Source: Micromonospora violae
Lineage (GTDB): Bacteria > Actinomycetota > Actinomycetes > Mycobacteriales > Micromonosporaceae
Length of the DNA stretch: 64,000 nt
Direction: 5' to 3'
NCBI RefSeq assembly: GCF_004217135.1
Contig: NZ_SHKK01000001.1
Coordinates: 3,162,001 to 3,226,000, forward strand
This document shows, in pieces, positions 37,150 through 45,009 of this stretch (positions within the stretch are counted from its first letter, which is position 1; each line of letters begins with the position of its first letter). The notes below the pieces were generated by a model, which searched no databases, was not told where the DNA came from, and saw only the letters and a program-made list of their open reading frames with translations. The position numbers and the translations under genes are program-made.

Positions 37150-37321
37150 GGAAACATTCGTTCGAAAGCAGAGCGACGACGACGTGCCCGCGTTCCTGTT
37201 GGCCCGACCCGGGCCAAGCTGCTGCTCCGGCAACAGCCGGAGCAGCAGAGCTGAACTATTTCCGTCGGGTGTCGTGCGCGGGCCGGGCCAATTCGCCCCG
37301 GCAGTCGCGAGTAAGCATGAC

Positions 37322-37729
37322 TCAGGGGACGGGGATGAGGTCGACAAGGAGCATTTGCACCCGGGCGCGGATCTCATCGCGGATCGGGCGGACGGCATCG
37401 ACACCCTTGCCGGCGGGGTCGTCGAGCTTCCAGTCCTCGTAGCGCTTGCCAGGGAAGACCGGGCAGGTGTCGCCGCAGCCCATGGTCACGATGACGTCGG
37501 AGGACTCCGCGGTCGCGTACTCCAAGAGTTTGGGGGTCTGGTCGGTGATGTCGATGCCGACCTCGCGCATGGCCTGCACGGCGGCGGGGTTGATCGTCTC
37601 GGCCGGCGCGGAGCCGGCCGAGCGAACCTCGACGGTGTCGCCGGCGAGGTGGCGCAGCCAGCCGGCGGCCATCTGCGAACGGCCAGCGTTGTGGACGCAA
37701 ACGAAAAGGACGCTGGGTTTGTCACTCAC
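37322..37729 (-). CDS. arsC: Arsenate reductase, low-molecular-weight phosphatase type
   Basis: The 135-residue protein has the P-loop CVHNAGRSQM (C-x5-R), the second cysteine pair in VTMGCGDTCPVFPGKRYEDW and the D-P loop DDPAG. This is the thioredoxin- or mycothiol-coupled ArsC family that reduces As(V) to As(III). GTG 37729 begins exactly at the domain; the open frame continues upstream but overlaps acr3. It is the last gene of the minus-strand ars operon, 17 bases after acr3. Confidence 0.9.
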   Translation of the reverse strand: MSDKPSVLFVCVHNAGRSQMAAGWLRHLAGDTVEVRSAGSAPAETINPAAVQAMREVGIDITDQTPKLLEYATAESSDVIVTMGCGDTCPVFPGKRYEDWKLDDPAGKGVDAVRPIRDEIRARVQMLLVDLIPVP

Positions 37730-37746
37730 GGCGGGTGCCTTCCGGG

Positions 37747-38895
37747 TTACGAGGTTGCGGAGTTCGTGGAGGTGAAGAAGCGATGGCGCGCCCACAGCGA
37801 GACGTAGACCAGTCCGACCAGGACGGGCACCTCGATCAACGGGCCGACGACCCCGGCTAGGGCTTGGCCGGAGGTGACTCCGAAGGTGCCGATCGCCACG
37901 GCGATGGCGAGTTCGAAGTTGTTCCCGGCAGCGGTGAACGCCAGCGTGGTGGTGCGTTGGTAGCCGAGGCCGATGGCGCGTCCGAGGGCATAGGAGCCGG
38001 CCCACATGAGGGCGAAGTACACAAGCAGGGGCAGGGCGATGCGGACGACGTCCAGGGGTCGGCTGGTGATGGCGTCGCCTTGCAGGGCGAACAGGATCAC
38101 GATCGTGAACAGCAGCCCGTAGAGGGCGGCCGGGCCGATGCGGGGCAGGAAGCGGGCCTCGTACCAGGCGCGGCCCTTGGCGCGTTCGCCGAGGCGGCGG
38201 GTGAGGTAGCCGGCGAGCAGTGGGATGCCGAGGAAGATGAGCACGTTCCCGGCGATGTCCCACGCTGACACGTTGAGCTCAGCCCCGGAGAGCCCCAGCC
38301 ACTGGGGGAGCACGGACAGGTAGAACCAGCCGAGCACGCCGAAGGCGACGACCTGGAAGACCGAGTTGAGGGCGACCAGGACGGCGGCGGCCTCCCGATC
38401 ACCACAGGCGAGGTCGTTCCAAATGATGACCATGGCGATGCACCGGGCCAGGCCGACGATGATCAGCCCGGTGCGGTAGGCGGGTTGGTCGGCCAGGAAG
38501 ATCCAGGCCAGGGCGAACATTACGGCGGGGCCGACGAGCCAGTTGAGGACCAGCGAGGAGATCAGCAGCCGGCGGTCGCCGGTGACGGTGTCGAGCCGGT
38601 CGTAGCGGACCTTCGCCAACACCGGGTACATCATGATCAGCAGGCCGATCGCGATGGGCAGGGAGATCCCGCCGATCTGCACCGCGTCCAGGGCGCTATT
38701 CAGGCCCGGGATGAGGCGGCCCAGGAAGAGTCCGACGATCATGGCCAACCCGATCCACACCGGGAGGAACTGGTCGAGTCGGGACAGGCGGCCGACGACG
38801 GCGTTCTCGCCGGGGTCGGTGTGGAGGGTGGTGCGGGTGCTCACGGGCACTCCCGTCGGTTCTCGGTCGCTGGTGGTGTGGGTCGGGTCTGTCAT
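37747..38895 (-). CDS. acr3: Acr3-type arsenite efflux permease
   Basis: The 382-residue protein has ten predicted membrane segments. It keeps the family cysteine in GLARCIAMVIIWNDLA and the glutamate in AGNNFELAIAVAIGTFG, both needed for arsenite transport in studied Acr3 proteins. The ATG at 38895 overlaps the upstream arsC stop by 4 bases (ATGA). It exports As(III) by proton antiport. Residues 1-40 form a short cytosolic tail. Confidence 0.92.
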   Translation of the reverse strand: MTDPTHTTSDREPTGVPVSTRTTLHTDPGENAVVGRLSRLDQFLPVWIGLAMIVGLFLGRLIPGLNSALDAVQIGGISLPIAIGLLIMMYPVLAKVRYDRLDTVTGDRRLLISSLVLNWLVGPAVMFALAWIFLADQPAYRTGLIIVGLARCIAMVIIWNDLACGDREAAAVLVALNSVFQVVAFGVLGWFYLSVLPQWLGLSGAELNVSAWDIAGNVLIFLGIPLLAGYLTRRLGERAKGRAWYEARFLPRIGPAALYGLLFTIVILFALQGDAITSRPLDVVRIALPLLVYFALMWAGSYALGRAIGLGYQRTTTLAFTAAGNNFELAIAVAIGTFGVTSGQALAGVVGPLIEVPVLVGLVYVSLWARHRFFTSTNSATS

Positions 38896-39554
38896 GACGG
38901 GCGGGCGACGTGGAGTTGGTCGAGGAGGCGCCGGACGCGGCGTTCGATGTCGTCGCGGATCGGCCGGACGTCGGCGAGGTCGCGCCCGGCGGGGTCGTCG
39001 AGGTCCCAGTTCTCGTAGCGGGTGCCGGGGAAGACCGGGCAGGCGTCGCCGCAGCCCATGGTGATGACGACGTCGGCGGCGCGGATGACCTCGTCGGTCC
39101 ACGGCTTGGGAAACTCCGCGGCGATGTCGATGCCACGCTCAGCCATCGCCGCGATCGCCGCCGGGTTGACCTCGATGCCGGGTTCGCTGCCGCCGGACCA
39201 GGCCACCGCCCGCTCTCCGGCGAGGTGGGTGAAGAATCCCAGCGCCATCTGCGAGCGCCCGGCGTTGTGCGTGCAGAGGAACAGGGCGACGGGACGGCCG
39301 TCGTGGTGATGTCCCTCGACGCGGGCGAGGGCCTGTAGGCGCTGGCGGGCGAAGCGTTCGGCCAGGAGCGGCAGGAAGTGCGGGATGCTGCCGGTGGTGG
39401 CGAACTGGTCGTAGCTGGTGTGCAGGAACCGTTCGATGGTTTCGGCGCCGTAGACGCCGGTGAACTCCTCGGCCAATCGGGTGGCGGCGGTGCGTAGGGC
39501 GAGCTGCTGGTCGATCGACATCTGCGGGTGCGGGTGGGCTTGGGTGTCAGTCAT
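38892..39554 (-). CDS. arsC: Arsenate reductase with an N-terminal three-helix domain
   Basis: The 220-residue protein has an N-terminal helical bundle (about 10-80, LAEEFTGVYGAETIERFLHT) and a C-terminal phosphatase-type domain with CTHNAGRSQMALGFF and VITMGCGDACPVFPGTRYE. The helical extension is common in actinobacterial ArsC proteins and may dimerise or interact with partners. Its end overlaps acr3 and its start overlaps the ArsR fusion gene, so the three are translationally coupled. It is a second As(V) reductase in the same operon as the shorter one. Confidence 0.88.
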   Translation of the reverse strand: MTDTQAHPHPQMSIDQQLALRTAATRLAEEFTGVYGAETIERFLHTSYDQFATTGSIPHFLPLLAERFARQRLQALARVEGHHHDGRPVALFLCTHNAGRSQMALGFFTHLAGERAVAWSGGSEPGIEVNPAAIAAMAERGIDIAAEFPKPWTDEVIRAADVVITMGCGDACPVFPGTRYENWDLDDPAGRDLADVRPIRDDIERRVRRLLDQLHVARPS

Positions 39555-40248
39555 GGCGGTCTCCCGAGCTCATGGCGGGGGTGATGACGGGCGCGACGCG
39601 CGCGACGCGGGCGGCGAGGTCGGCGAACGCGGCTTCGAACGCGTCGTCGGTGTCCAGGCGCACCGGGTCGGGCACCGACCAATGCAGTCGGGGGCGTACT
39701 GGGGCGGTGAGTTCCTCGTGGGCGTTGTCGCAGACCGCGATGACCAGGTCGTCGTCGCGCACTACGTCGGCGACGTGGGACGTGGCGCTTGGGTCCAGCG
39801 CCAGCCCGTGTCGGTGGGCCACGGCCACGGCCCGCGGGTGGACCCGGTCGGCGGGGTGCGTCCCGGCCGACGCAGCGCCGGTGTGGGTGCGCTCGGACCA
39901 GAGGGCGGCGGCGAGCTGTGAGCGGGCGGAGTTGTGTGTGCACACGAACACCACCCGACCCACTCGGGCCAGCGGTGGCGGGGTCAGGGCCGTGAGGGCC
40001 TCAGGCCGCAGACGGAGGTAGGTGCGGCGGCGGTCGCCCTCGGACCGGCCGCGCACGACCAGGCCTGCGTCCGTGAGGACCTTGACGTGGTGGGCGACCA
40101 GGTTCGTCGGCATCTGAAGGTCGTGGGCGATCTCTCCGGGGGAGGCGTCGCCGAGAGTGAGCGTGTCCACGATCGCCAGGCGCGCCGGGTCGCCGAGCGC
40201 GGCGTGGATTCGGGCGCGCCCCTGCAGGGACACAAGCTCAGTATTCAT
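39547..40248 (-). CDS. ArsR-type repressor fused to a low-molecular-weight phosphatase domain
   Basis: The N-terminal 90 residues of this 233-residue protein are an ArsR winged helix (ALGDPARLAIVDTLTLGDAS, then HHVKVLTDAGLVVR). The C-terminal 130 are a phosphatase/ArsC-like domain with CTHNSARSQLAAALW and VIAVCDNAHEE. The second cysteine pair of classic ArsC is lacking, so the domain may sense rather than reduce arsenate. It is the first gene of the operon. A palindrome at 40245-40259 overlaps its start codon, in position for autorepression. Confidence 0.85.
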   Translation of the reverse strand: MNTELVSLQGRARIHAALGDPARLAIVDTLTLGDASPGEIAHDLQMPTNLVAHHVKVLTDAGLVVRGRSEGDRRRTYLRLRPEALTALTPPPLARVGRVVFVCTHNSARSQLAAALWSERTHTGAASAGTHPADRVHPRAVAVAHRHGLALDPSATSHVADVVRDDDLVIAVCDNAHEELTAPVRPRLHWSVPDPVRLDTDDAFEAAFADLAARVARVAPVITPAMSSGDRHD

Positions 40249-40259
40249 TGACTCAATGA
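40245..40259 (-). promoter_or_regulatory. Candidate ArsR operator over the start of the fusion gene
   Basis: TCATTGACTCAATGA is a perfect 7-1-7 palindrome, AT-rich in a GC-rich background. It overlaps the ATG at 40248. Size and position fit an ArsR-family operator. Confidence 0.6.
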
Positions 40260-40464
40260 TTACTGAGTGGTCGCGCGACTGTCAAACGGGAGTGAGGGGG
40301 GAAACGCCTAGCGGCGCGTGGGACAGTCGGCCGTTGCGCCGACCCGTGCCTCGGGCCGGAACTGTCGGGCAGCCCGGGGGCGGTGGTGCCCTTGATCGAC
40401 AGCTGGCTGCCGGTGACGGTTGGTCAGTCGGCGGTTGTCCGCCCCTCATTGGGCAGGGGTCGGT

Positions 40465-40818
40465 TTAGCAGCAGGTCTTGAGGTAGGACTGCAGCTCAGC
40501 CAGCGCTGCCTGGGCGCCGTCGCGGTCCGCCCGGTAGTAGACCGTCTTGCCGTCACGCCGCGAGGTCACGACCCGCCCTCGACGTAGCAGGGTCAACTGC
40601 TGCGACGCGGTCGCCTGGCTGATCCCGACGCGCTCGGCGACGTGCCCGACGGACAACTCGGCGCCCTGGGCGAACAGCATCATGATCCGCTGGCGGGTGG
40701 GACTGCCCAGCGCCTTGAGGAACTCCTGCGTGTCCGGTGCCAGCCCGCTCGGGCCCGCGGGAGTCGCCGTCGCGGGCGGGGTCACCTGCGAGGGCGTGGG
40801 CTCATCCATGTCTGCCAC
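40465..40818 (-). CDS. arsR: ArsR-family metalloregulator with C-terminal Cys-Cys
   Basis: This 117-residue repressor has the winged helix KALGSPTRQRIMMLFAQGAE, then VGISQATASQQLTLLRRGRV, the beta-wing KTVYYRADRDG and a C-terminal LKTCC. The terminal cysteine pair could bind As(III) or another thiophilic metal. It has a low-complexity Pro/Thr N-terminus. It is divergent from the flavoprotein gene at 40873 with 54 bases between, so it probably controls that promoter. Confidence 0.85.
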   Translation of the reverse strand: MADMDEPTPSQVTPPATATPAGPSGLAPDTQEFLKALGSPTRQRIMMLFAQGAELSVGHVAERVGISQATASQQLTLLRRGRVVTSRRDGKTVYYRADRDGAQAALAELQSYLKTCC

Positions 40819-40872
40819 CTTGCCGCACGACCTTCATATTGTCATTCAACGAAACGACGATACGATGCAGGT

Positions 40873-41982
40873 GTGACCATCCCTGGAGTACCCGTGATCA
40901 TCGTCGGCGGCGGCCAGTCCGGCCTGGCCGCCGCGCGGGCCGTTCTGGCTGCCGGCCTGCGCCCCGTCGTCCTGGAGGCAGGCGCCGAGCCGGTTGGTTC
41001 GTGGCCGGACTACTACGACAACCTGACGCTGTTCTCCCCTGCCCGCTTCAGCGCCTTGCCGGACCTGGCGTTCGACGGGGGCGATCCGCAGCGGTACCCG
41101 ACACGCGACGAGGTCGTCGCCTACCTGCGCCGCTACGCGAGCAGCATCGACGCCGAGATCCGCACCGGCGTCCGTGTCGCCGCCGTGCGTCAACGCCCAG
41201 GTAGCGGTTACCTGGTCCGTACCGACGGCGGTGACGAGGTCGCGGCGGCGGGTGTCATCGCGGCCAGCGGTTCGTTCGGAAATCCGCACCTGCCGGCGCT
41301 GCCTGGTCTCGGCGACTACACCGGCGAGGTGCGGCACGTCGCGCAGTACCGCAGGCCCGACCCGTACGCCGACAAACGGGTCATCGTGGTCGGCGCCGGG
41401 AACTCCGCCGTCCAGGTCGCCCACGAACTGGCGCCGATCGCCCGGGTCACCCTGGCCACCCGGGCGCCGATCCAATTCGTGCCGCAGCGCATCCGAGGCC
41501 GGGACCTGCACCACTGGCTGGATGCCACCGGGGCGGACCGCCTCCCGCGCGCGGTACTCACCCGCCTGATCCGTCATGCCGCGGTGCTCGACACCGGCGT
41601 CTACCGCGACGCCATCGCCCGCGGCCTGCTCAACCGCCGGGACATGGTCACCGCCTTCACCCCCGAGGGCGTCAGGTGGCCCGACGGCACGTCCGAGCCG
41701 GTCGACGCGGTGATCTTCGCGACCGGCTACCGGCCGGACCTCGGATACCTCGCCGCGCTCGGCGCCCTCACGGCTGACGGCATGCCCGCACACGTCGGTG
41801 GGATCTCCACCACCCACCCCGCGCTGGCCTACCTGGGGCTGGAGTTCCAACGCTCGTTCTCGTCGAACACCCTGCGCGGCGTCGGCCGCGACGCCACCCA
41901 CGTCGCCACCGCCCTGGCCGAGCGCCTACCCGGCCCACGTCGCCGGCCAGGCCTCAGGCCACGGCGGCCGGTTCGACGCTGA
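40873..41982 (+). CDS. Flavin-containing monooxygenase-like protein (ArsO-like)
   Basis: The 369-residue protein has an N-terminal FAD Rossmann motif IIVGGGQSGLAAARAVLAAG, an NAD(P)H motif VIVVGAGNSAVQVAHELAP in the middle, and the ATGYRPDLGYL end of the FMO/thioredoxin-reductase-like class. Such flavoproteins are common in ars clusters, where ArsO-like enzymes are thought to oxidise or modify arsenicals; the exact reaction is not established. GTG 40873 begins just before the FAD motif. Its 3' end overlaps the converging arsR by 29 bases. Confidence 0.8.
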   Translation: MTIPGVPVIIVGGGQSGLAAARAVLAAGLRPVVLEAGAEPVGSWPDYYDNLTLFSPARFSALPDLAFDGGDPQRYPTRDEVVAYLRRYASSIDAEIRTGVRVAAVRQRPGSGYLVRTDGGDEVAAAGVIAASGSFGNPHLPALPGLGDYTGEVRHVAQYRRPDPYADKRVIVVGAGNSAVQVAHELAPIARVTLATRAPIQFVPQRIRGRDLHHWLDATGADRLPRAVLTRLIRHAAVLDTGVYRDAIARGLLNRRDMVTAFTPEGVRWPDGTSEPVDAVIFATGYRPDLGYLAALGALTADGMPAHVGGISTTHPALAYLGLEFQRSFSSNTLRGVGRDATHVATALAERLPGPRRRPGLRPRRPVRR

Positions 41983-42331
41983 GCAGCCCGGCGAGCTGAC
42001 GCAGGACGGCCGGCCGGGCCCGGTAGTACACCCAGGTGCCGCGGCGTTCGGCGTCGACGAGGCCCGCCTCGCGCAGCGTCTTGAGGTGGTGCGAGATCGT
42101 CGGACCAGTCAGGTCGAACGCCGGGGTCAGGTCGCAGACGCACGCCTCCCCGCCCTTCGCGGAGGCGATCATCGACATCAACTGCAGCCGCACCGGATCG
42201 CCGAGCGCCTTGAACGCCGGCGCGAGCACCGCAGCGGTCTGCGCCGACACCCGGCTCTGCGCCAGCGGCGGGCAGCACGGCGTGTCGGCGGTGAGGTCGA
42301 TGACGGGAAGCAACCCGGCTTGCTTTGACAT
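41954..42331 (-). CDS. arsR: ArsR-family arsenic repressor with CVCDL motif
   Basis: The 125-residue protein contains KALGDPVRLQLMSMIASAKG, the metal-site motif GEACVCDL at helix 3, and the HTH PTISHHLKTLREAGLVDAE. Another pair, PCC, lies near the N-terminus, offering four thiols for As(III). The ATG at 42331 diverges from the gene at 42416. The shared TGATTCGACA motif upstream is a probable operator. Confidence 0.88.
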   Translation of the reverse strand: MSKQAGLLPVIDLTADTPCCPPLAQSRVSAQTAAVLAPAFKALGDPVRLQLMSMIASAKGGEACVCDLTPAFDLTGPTISHHLKTLREAGLVDAERRGTWVYYRARPAVLRQLAGLLSVEPAAVA

Positions 42332-42371
42332 GCCTCTAGGTTGACAGGTGTCTAAGCAGCGTGCAACTCTC

Positions 42372-42381
42372 TGATTCGACA
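42372..42381. promoter_or_regulatory. TGATTCGACA motif, first copy
   Basis: TGATTCGACA lies within CTGATTCGACAGATATCAAG, between the divergent arsR and the small-protein operon. The same ten bases occur before the flavoprotein operon at 44975, so it may be the operator of one ArsR protein. Confidence 0.45.
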
Positions 42382-42415
42382 GATATCAAGACAGGCGTCG
42401 TGGAAGGGGATTGTC

Positions 42416-42565
42416 ATGTTCGGCACAGCACGACGCACGGCGAAAGCCCAGGCGGGGGCGCGGTTCTGTGACTCCTGCGCGCGGGTGTCCACGGCGGCGC
42501 AGCGGGCGCAGCGGCGCTTCGACCAAGTCCGTGACAACGCCTACGCCCTGATCGGCGCCCGGTAA
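42416..42565 (+). CDS. Small protein with a CxxC pair, unknown function
   Basis: The 49-residue product (MFGTARRTAKAQAGARFCDS, then CARVSTAAQRAQRRFDQVRD) starts at ATG 42416 with GGAAGGGGA upstream. It is basic and helical and has one C-D-S-C pair. It is the first gene of the right-hand ars operon, 22 bases before the cysteine-rich protein. A metal-binding role is possible but only suggested by context. Confidence 0.55.
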   Translation: MFGTARRTAKAQAGARFCDSCARVSTAAQRAQRRFDQVRDNAYALIGAR

Positions 42566-42587
42566 CCCCTGATCGAAAGGTTGTGTG

Positions 42588-42848
42588 ATGAGCGAGAACA
42601 CCCAGACCAGCCCCGCGACGGCGGGCGGATTCGCCGGTGATCCGGGCGCCGCCCTGGCCGTGACCGGCTCCGGTTCCTGCTGTGGCAGCCCCGCGCAGGC
42701 GGTCGGCTCGATCCTCCCGCCCGCTGGGCAGTCGCCGACGGCGGGACTGTGCTGCGGCAGCCAGCAGGCCACCGAAGCGGCCGGCTCCTACTGCGGCACC
42801 GAGGCGAAGACCGAAGCCGTCACCACGGGTCAGGGGTGCTGCGGATGA
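42588..42848 (+). CDS. Small cysteine-rich CCG-repeat protein in the ars operon
   Basis: The 86-residue, Gly/Ala/Ser/Thr-rich and probably disordered protein carries four cysteine sites: GSCCGSP, GLCCGSQ, SYCGTE and a terminal GCCG. Vicinal cysteine pairs are good As(III) ligands. The flavoprotein at 45010 has the same SCCGP and GCCAS elements in its tail. ATG 42588 is preceded by GAAAGG; the stop overlaps the peptidase start (ATGA). I infer an arsenite carrier or scavenger; no known family is recognised. Confidence 0.65.
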   Translation: MSENTQTSPATAGGFAGDPGAALAVTGSGSCCGSPAQAVGSILPPAGQSPTAGLCCGSQQATEAAGSYCGTEAKTEAVTTGQGCCG

Positions 42849-44095
42849 GCTCGGAATCGGCCGCCCACCTGCACGCGATCCTGCCCCTGGTGTCAGCCGA
42901 GCGGATGTCCGCCACGGTCTCCGCTCTCGCCGCGGATGACTGCACCGGCCGGCGGGTCGGCACGGCCGGCGGTGCCGCCGCCCGCAGTTGGCTCGTCGCG
43001 CACCTCTGCGGCCTGGGCGCGGCGGTCGACACTGACGACTTCCCGGTCCGCGCCGTGCCCGAGGTCTACACGACGCCGACCGTCGTCTGGGGCGAGGATG
43101 CGACCTCGACGCGGCTGACCTTCGGCCGTGAGGTCGCTGTCCACCCGGCCTCAACCGACACCCTTCAGACCAGGCGCGGCCCGCTGGGCGTGGCCGGCAG
43201 CGGCGACCCAAGCGGCCGGTGGCTGGTAGTGCCCACGGGCGTGAACCCTCTCGACGCCGCCCGCGCCGCCCAGGGCGCCGCGGGTCTGCTGGTGAGCCGC
43301 GCCGTCGACGCCGACGGCTGGCAGTACACAGTCCTCGCCGGCCCGGACCCGGGACCGCTGCCCATCCTGACCCTCAACGCCAGCACCCACCACGCCATGC
43401 TCGTCGCCGCCACCACCGGTGAGGGCTGGTGCAGCGCGAACACCCCGCTGCGCCGCCGCGACGTCACCGGCACCAACATCCACGCGAGGTTCGCGGCGGC
43501 GGCGCCGGATGGGATCGAGGTGTTGCTGACTGCCCACTACGACGGCGTCGGCGACCATCCCGGCCTGCGTCAGCCCGGCGCGTCGGACAACGCCAGCGGC
43601 GTCGCCGTGATCCTGGAAGCCGCCCGAATCCTGACCGCCGACCGCCCTGCGGGGGTCGGGCTGGCGGTCGCGTTGCTCGACGCCGAGGAGGTCGGCGCGC
43701 TCGGCTCGGCCCACCACAGCCAGCAACTGCACGCGGGCGACGTTCGGCCGCTGGTCATCAACGTCGACGGCGCCGGACTGCTCGACCAGGCCGCAACGGT
43801 CGAGGCCGGCGGACCGGCCCACGCGCTGCTCGCCCTACTCGATCAGGCCGGGCGGCACACCGGCCTTGCGCTCGCCGCCGGGCCGGTCGCATCCGACAAC
43901 CGCCGCTACGCCACCGCCGGTCTCGCGGCGGTGGGCATCGGCGCCGGCATGGGCGGCTACCACAGCCCCGCCGACACCCCGGACCGCGTCGACCCGCACA
44001 CCCTCGACGCGATCGCCCGCCTCGTTGTCGCCACCGTCTGTCTCGCCGCTTCCGCACCCGATACAGTTTCATCGCCTATCGGCGATAAACGATAG
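42845..44095 (+). CDS. M28-family zinc metallopeptidase
   Basis: The 416-residue protein keeps all five expected zinc ligands of M28 peptidases: His in LTAHYDGVGD, Asp in GASDNASGVAV, the Glu pair in LLDAEEVGALGS, Asp in VINVDGAG and His in GGYHSPADTPD. A PA-like insert lies between about 115 and 210. No signal peptide is visible, so it should be cytosolic. ATG 42845 overlaps the upstream stop. Aminopeptidases are unusual in ars operons; it may act on a peptide-linked arsenical or on the small cysteine-rich proteins. That is speculative. Confidence 0.82.
   Translation: MSSESAAHLHAILPLVSAERMSATVSALAADDCTGRRVGTAGGAAARSWLVAHLCGLGAAVDTDDFPVRAVPEVYTTPTVVWGEDATSTRLTFGREVAVHPASTDTLQTRRGPLGVAGSGDPSGRWLVVPTGVNPLDAARAAQGAAGLLVSRAVDADGWQYTVLAGPDPGPLPILTLNASTHHAMLVAATTGEGWCSANTPLRRRDVTGTNIHARFAAAAPDGIEVLLTAHYDGVGDHPGLRQPGASDNASGVAVILEAARILTADRPAGVGLAVALLDAEEVGALGSAHHSQQLHAGDVRPLVINVDGAGLLDQAATVEAGGPAHALLALLDQAGRHTGLALAAGPVASDNRRYATAGLAAVGIGAGMGGYHSPADTPDRVDPHTLDAIARLVVATVCLAASAPDTVSSPIGDKR
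44071..44086. promoter_or_regulatory. Candidate operator upstream of the third arsR
   Basis: ATCGCCTATCGGCGAT is a perfect inverted repeat (6-base arms, 4-base spacer) lying within the end of the peptidase gene, 23 bases before GTG 44109. Confidence 0.5.
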
Positions 44096-44108
44096 AAGGA
44101 GGCTGGGT

Positions 44109-44435
44109 GTGGGCGAGTTGCTCGACCGGAACACCGCGCAGCAGTACGCGTCGTGGTTCCGGGCCCTCGCGGACCCGACCCGGGTCCAGATCGTCGAGTA
44201 CCTCGCCCGCCACGCCCGACCGATGAGCGTCGGCGAGGTCGTCGCCGCCATCGGCCTGGCCCAGTCCACCGTCTCGCAGCACCTGAAGGTCCTCACCGAC
44301 GTGCGGTTCGTCCTCGTCGAGGCGGTCGGCACCGCCCGGCACTACCGCATCAACGACGCCTGCGTCGACTGCTTCCCCTCCGCCGCCGACGTCGTCATGG
44401 GCCGACCCGCCCCCAATCCGAACGGAGCCTGCTGA
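44109..44435 (+). CDS. arsR: ArsR-family regulator with a C-terminal CxxC
   Basis: The 108-residue protein has ALADPTRVQIVEYLARHARP, the recognition helix GLAQSTVSQHLKVLTDVRFV and a C-terminal NDACVDCFPSA, where the C-V-D-C pair may bind the inducer. It differs from the CVCDL-type repressor at 41954. GTG 44109 has AGAAGGAGG upstream. Its stop overlaps the acetyltransferase start (TGATG), so the two are coupled. Confidence 0.85.
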   Translation: MGELLDRNTAQQYASWFRALADPTRVQIVEYLARHARPMSVGEVVAAIGLAQSTVSQHLKVLTDVRFVLVEAVGTARHYRINDACVDCFPSAADVVMGRPAPNPNGAC

Positions 44436-44932
44436 TGGCCGACATCACCGTTCGCCCCATGACGGCCGGCGACGCCGGACAGGTCCTGGCGATCTACCAG
44501 GCGGGTCTCGACAGCGGCGACGCCAGCTTCGAGACCACCGCGCCGACCTGGGCACAGTTTGACGCCGGCAAACTCCCCGCGCACCGCCTCGTCGCTGTCG
44601 GCGGCGACGGCACGGTGATCGGTTGGGTCGCCGTCTCGCCCACCTCCGCCCGCGCGGTCTACGCCGGCGTGGTCGAGCACTCCGTCTACGTCGACCCCAC
44701 CGCCCGAGGCCGCGGCGTCGCCCGCCTCCTGCTGGACGCACTGATCGCCTCCACCGAAGCAGCCGGCGTCTGGACGATTCAGTCAGGTGTCTTCGGCGAG
44801 AACACCGCCAGCCTCCGCCTGCACGAGCGGGCCGGTTTCCGGGTCATCGGCGTGCGCGAGCGGGTCGCCCGCCATCACGGCCGGTGGCGTGACGTGATCC
44901 TGCTGGAGCGCCGCAGCCCCATCATCACCTGA
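44435..44932 (+). CDS. arsN1: ArsN1/PAT-like N-acetyltransferase
   Basis: This 165-residue GNAT protein resembles phosphinothricin acetyltransferases: ITVRPMTAGDAGQVLAIYQA, GLDSGDASFETTAP, SVYVDPTARGRGVARLLLDA and GIG-type ending FRVIGVRERVARHHGRW. Members next to ars genes (ArsN1) acetylate and inactivate the organoarsenical antibiotic arsinothricin, and often phosphinothricin. That activity is inferred from family and context. It is coupled to arsR. Confidence 0.82.
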   Translation: MADITVRPMTAGDAGQVLAIYQAGLDSGDASFETTAPTWAQFDAGKLPAHRLVAVGGDGTVIGWVAVSPTSARAVYAGVVEHSVYVDPTARGRGVARLLLDALIASTEAAGVWTIQSGVFGENTASLRLHERAGFRVIGVRERVARHHGRWRDVILLERRSPIIT

Positions 44933-44974
44933 CCGGACCCTCACCCCCGGGCGCATGGCCGCCGTCCACCTGTT

Positions 44975-44984
44975 TGATTCGACA
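44975..44984 (+). promoter_or_regulatory. TGATTCGACA motif, second copy
   Basis: The same ten bases as at 42372 lie 25 bases before the flavoprotein ATG at 45010, within TTGATTCGACAACTCTCGAC. They probably bind the same ArsR protein. Confidence 0.45.
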
Positions 44985-45009
44985 ACTCTCGACACAGAGG
45001 AGATATCTG

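Noticed and set aside
37322..38263. A 313-residue arsenate reductase
   Set aside because: The upstream part overlaps acr3 in another frame; the domain starts at GTG 37729.
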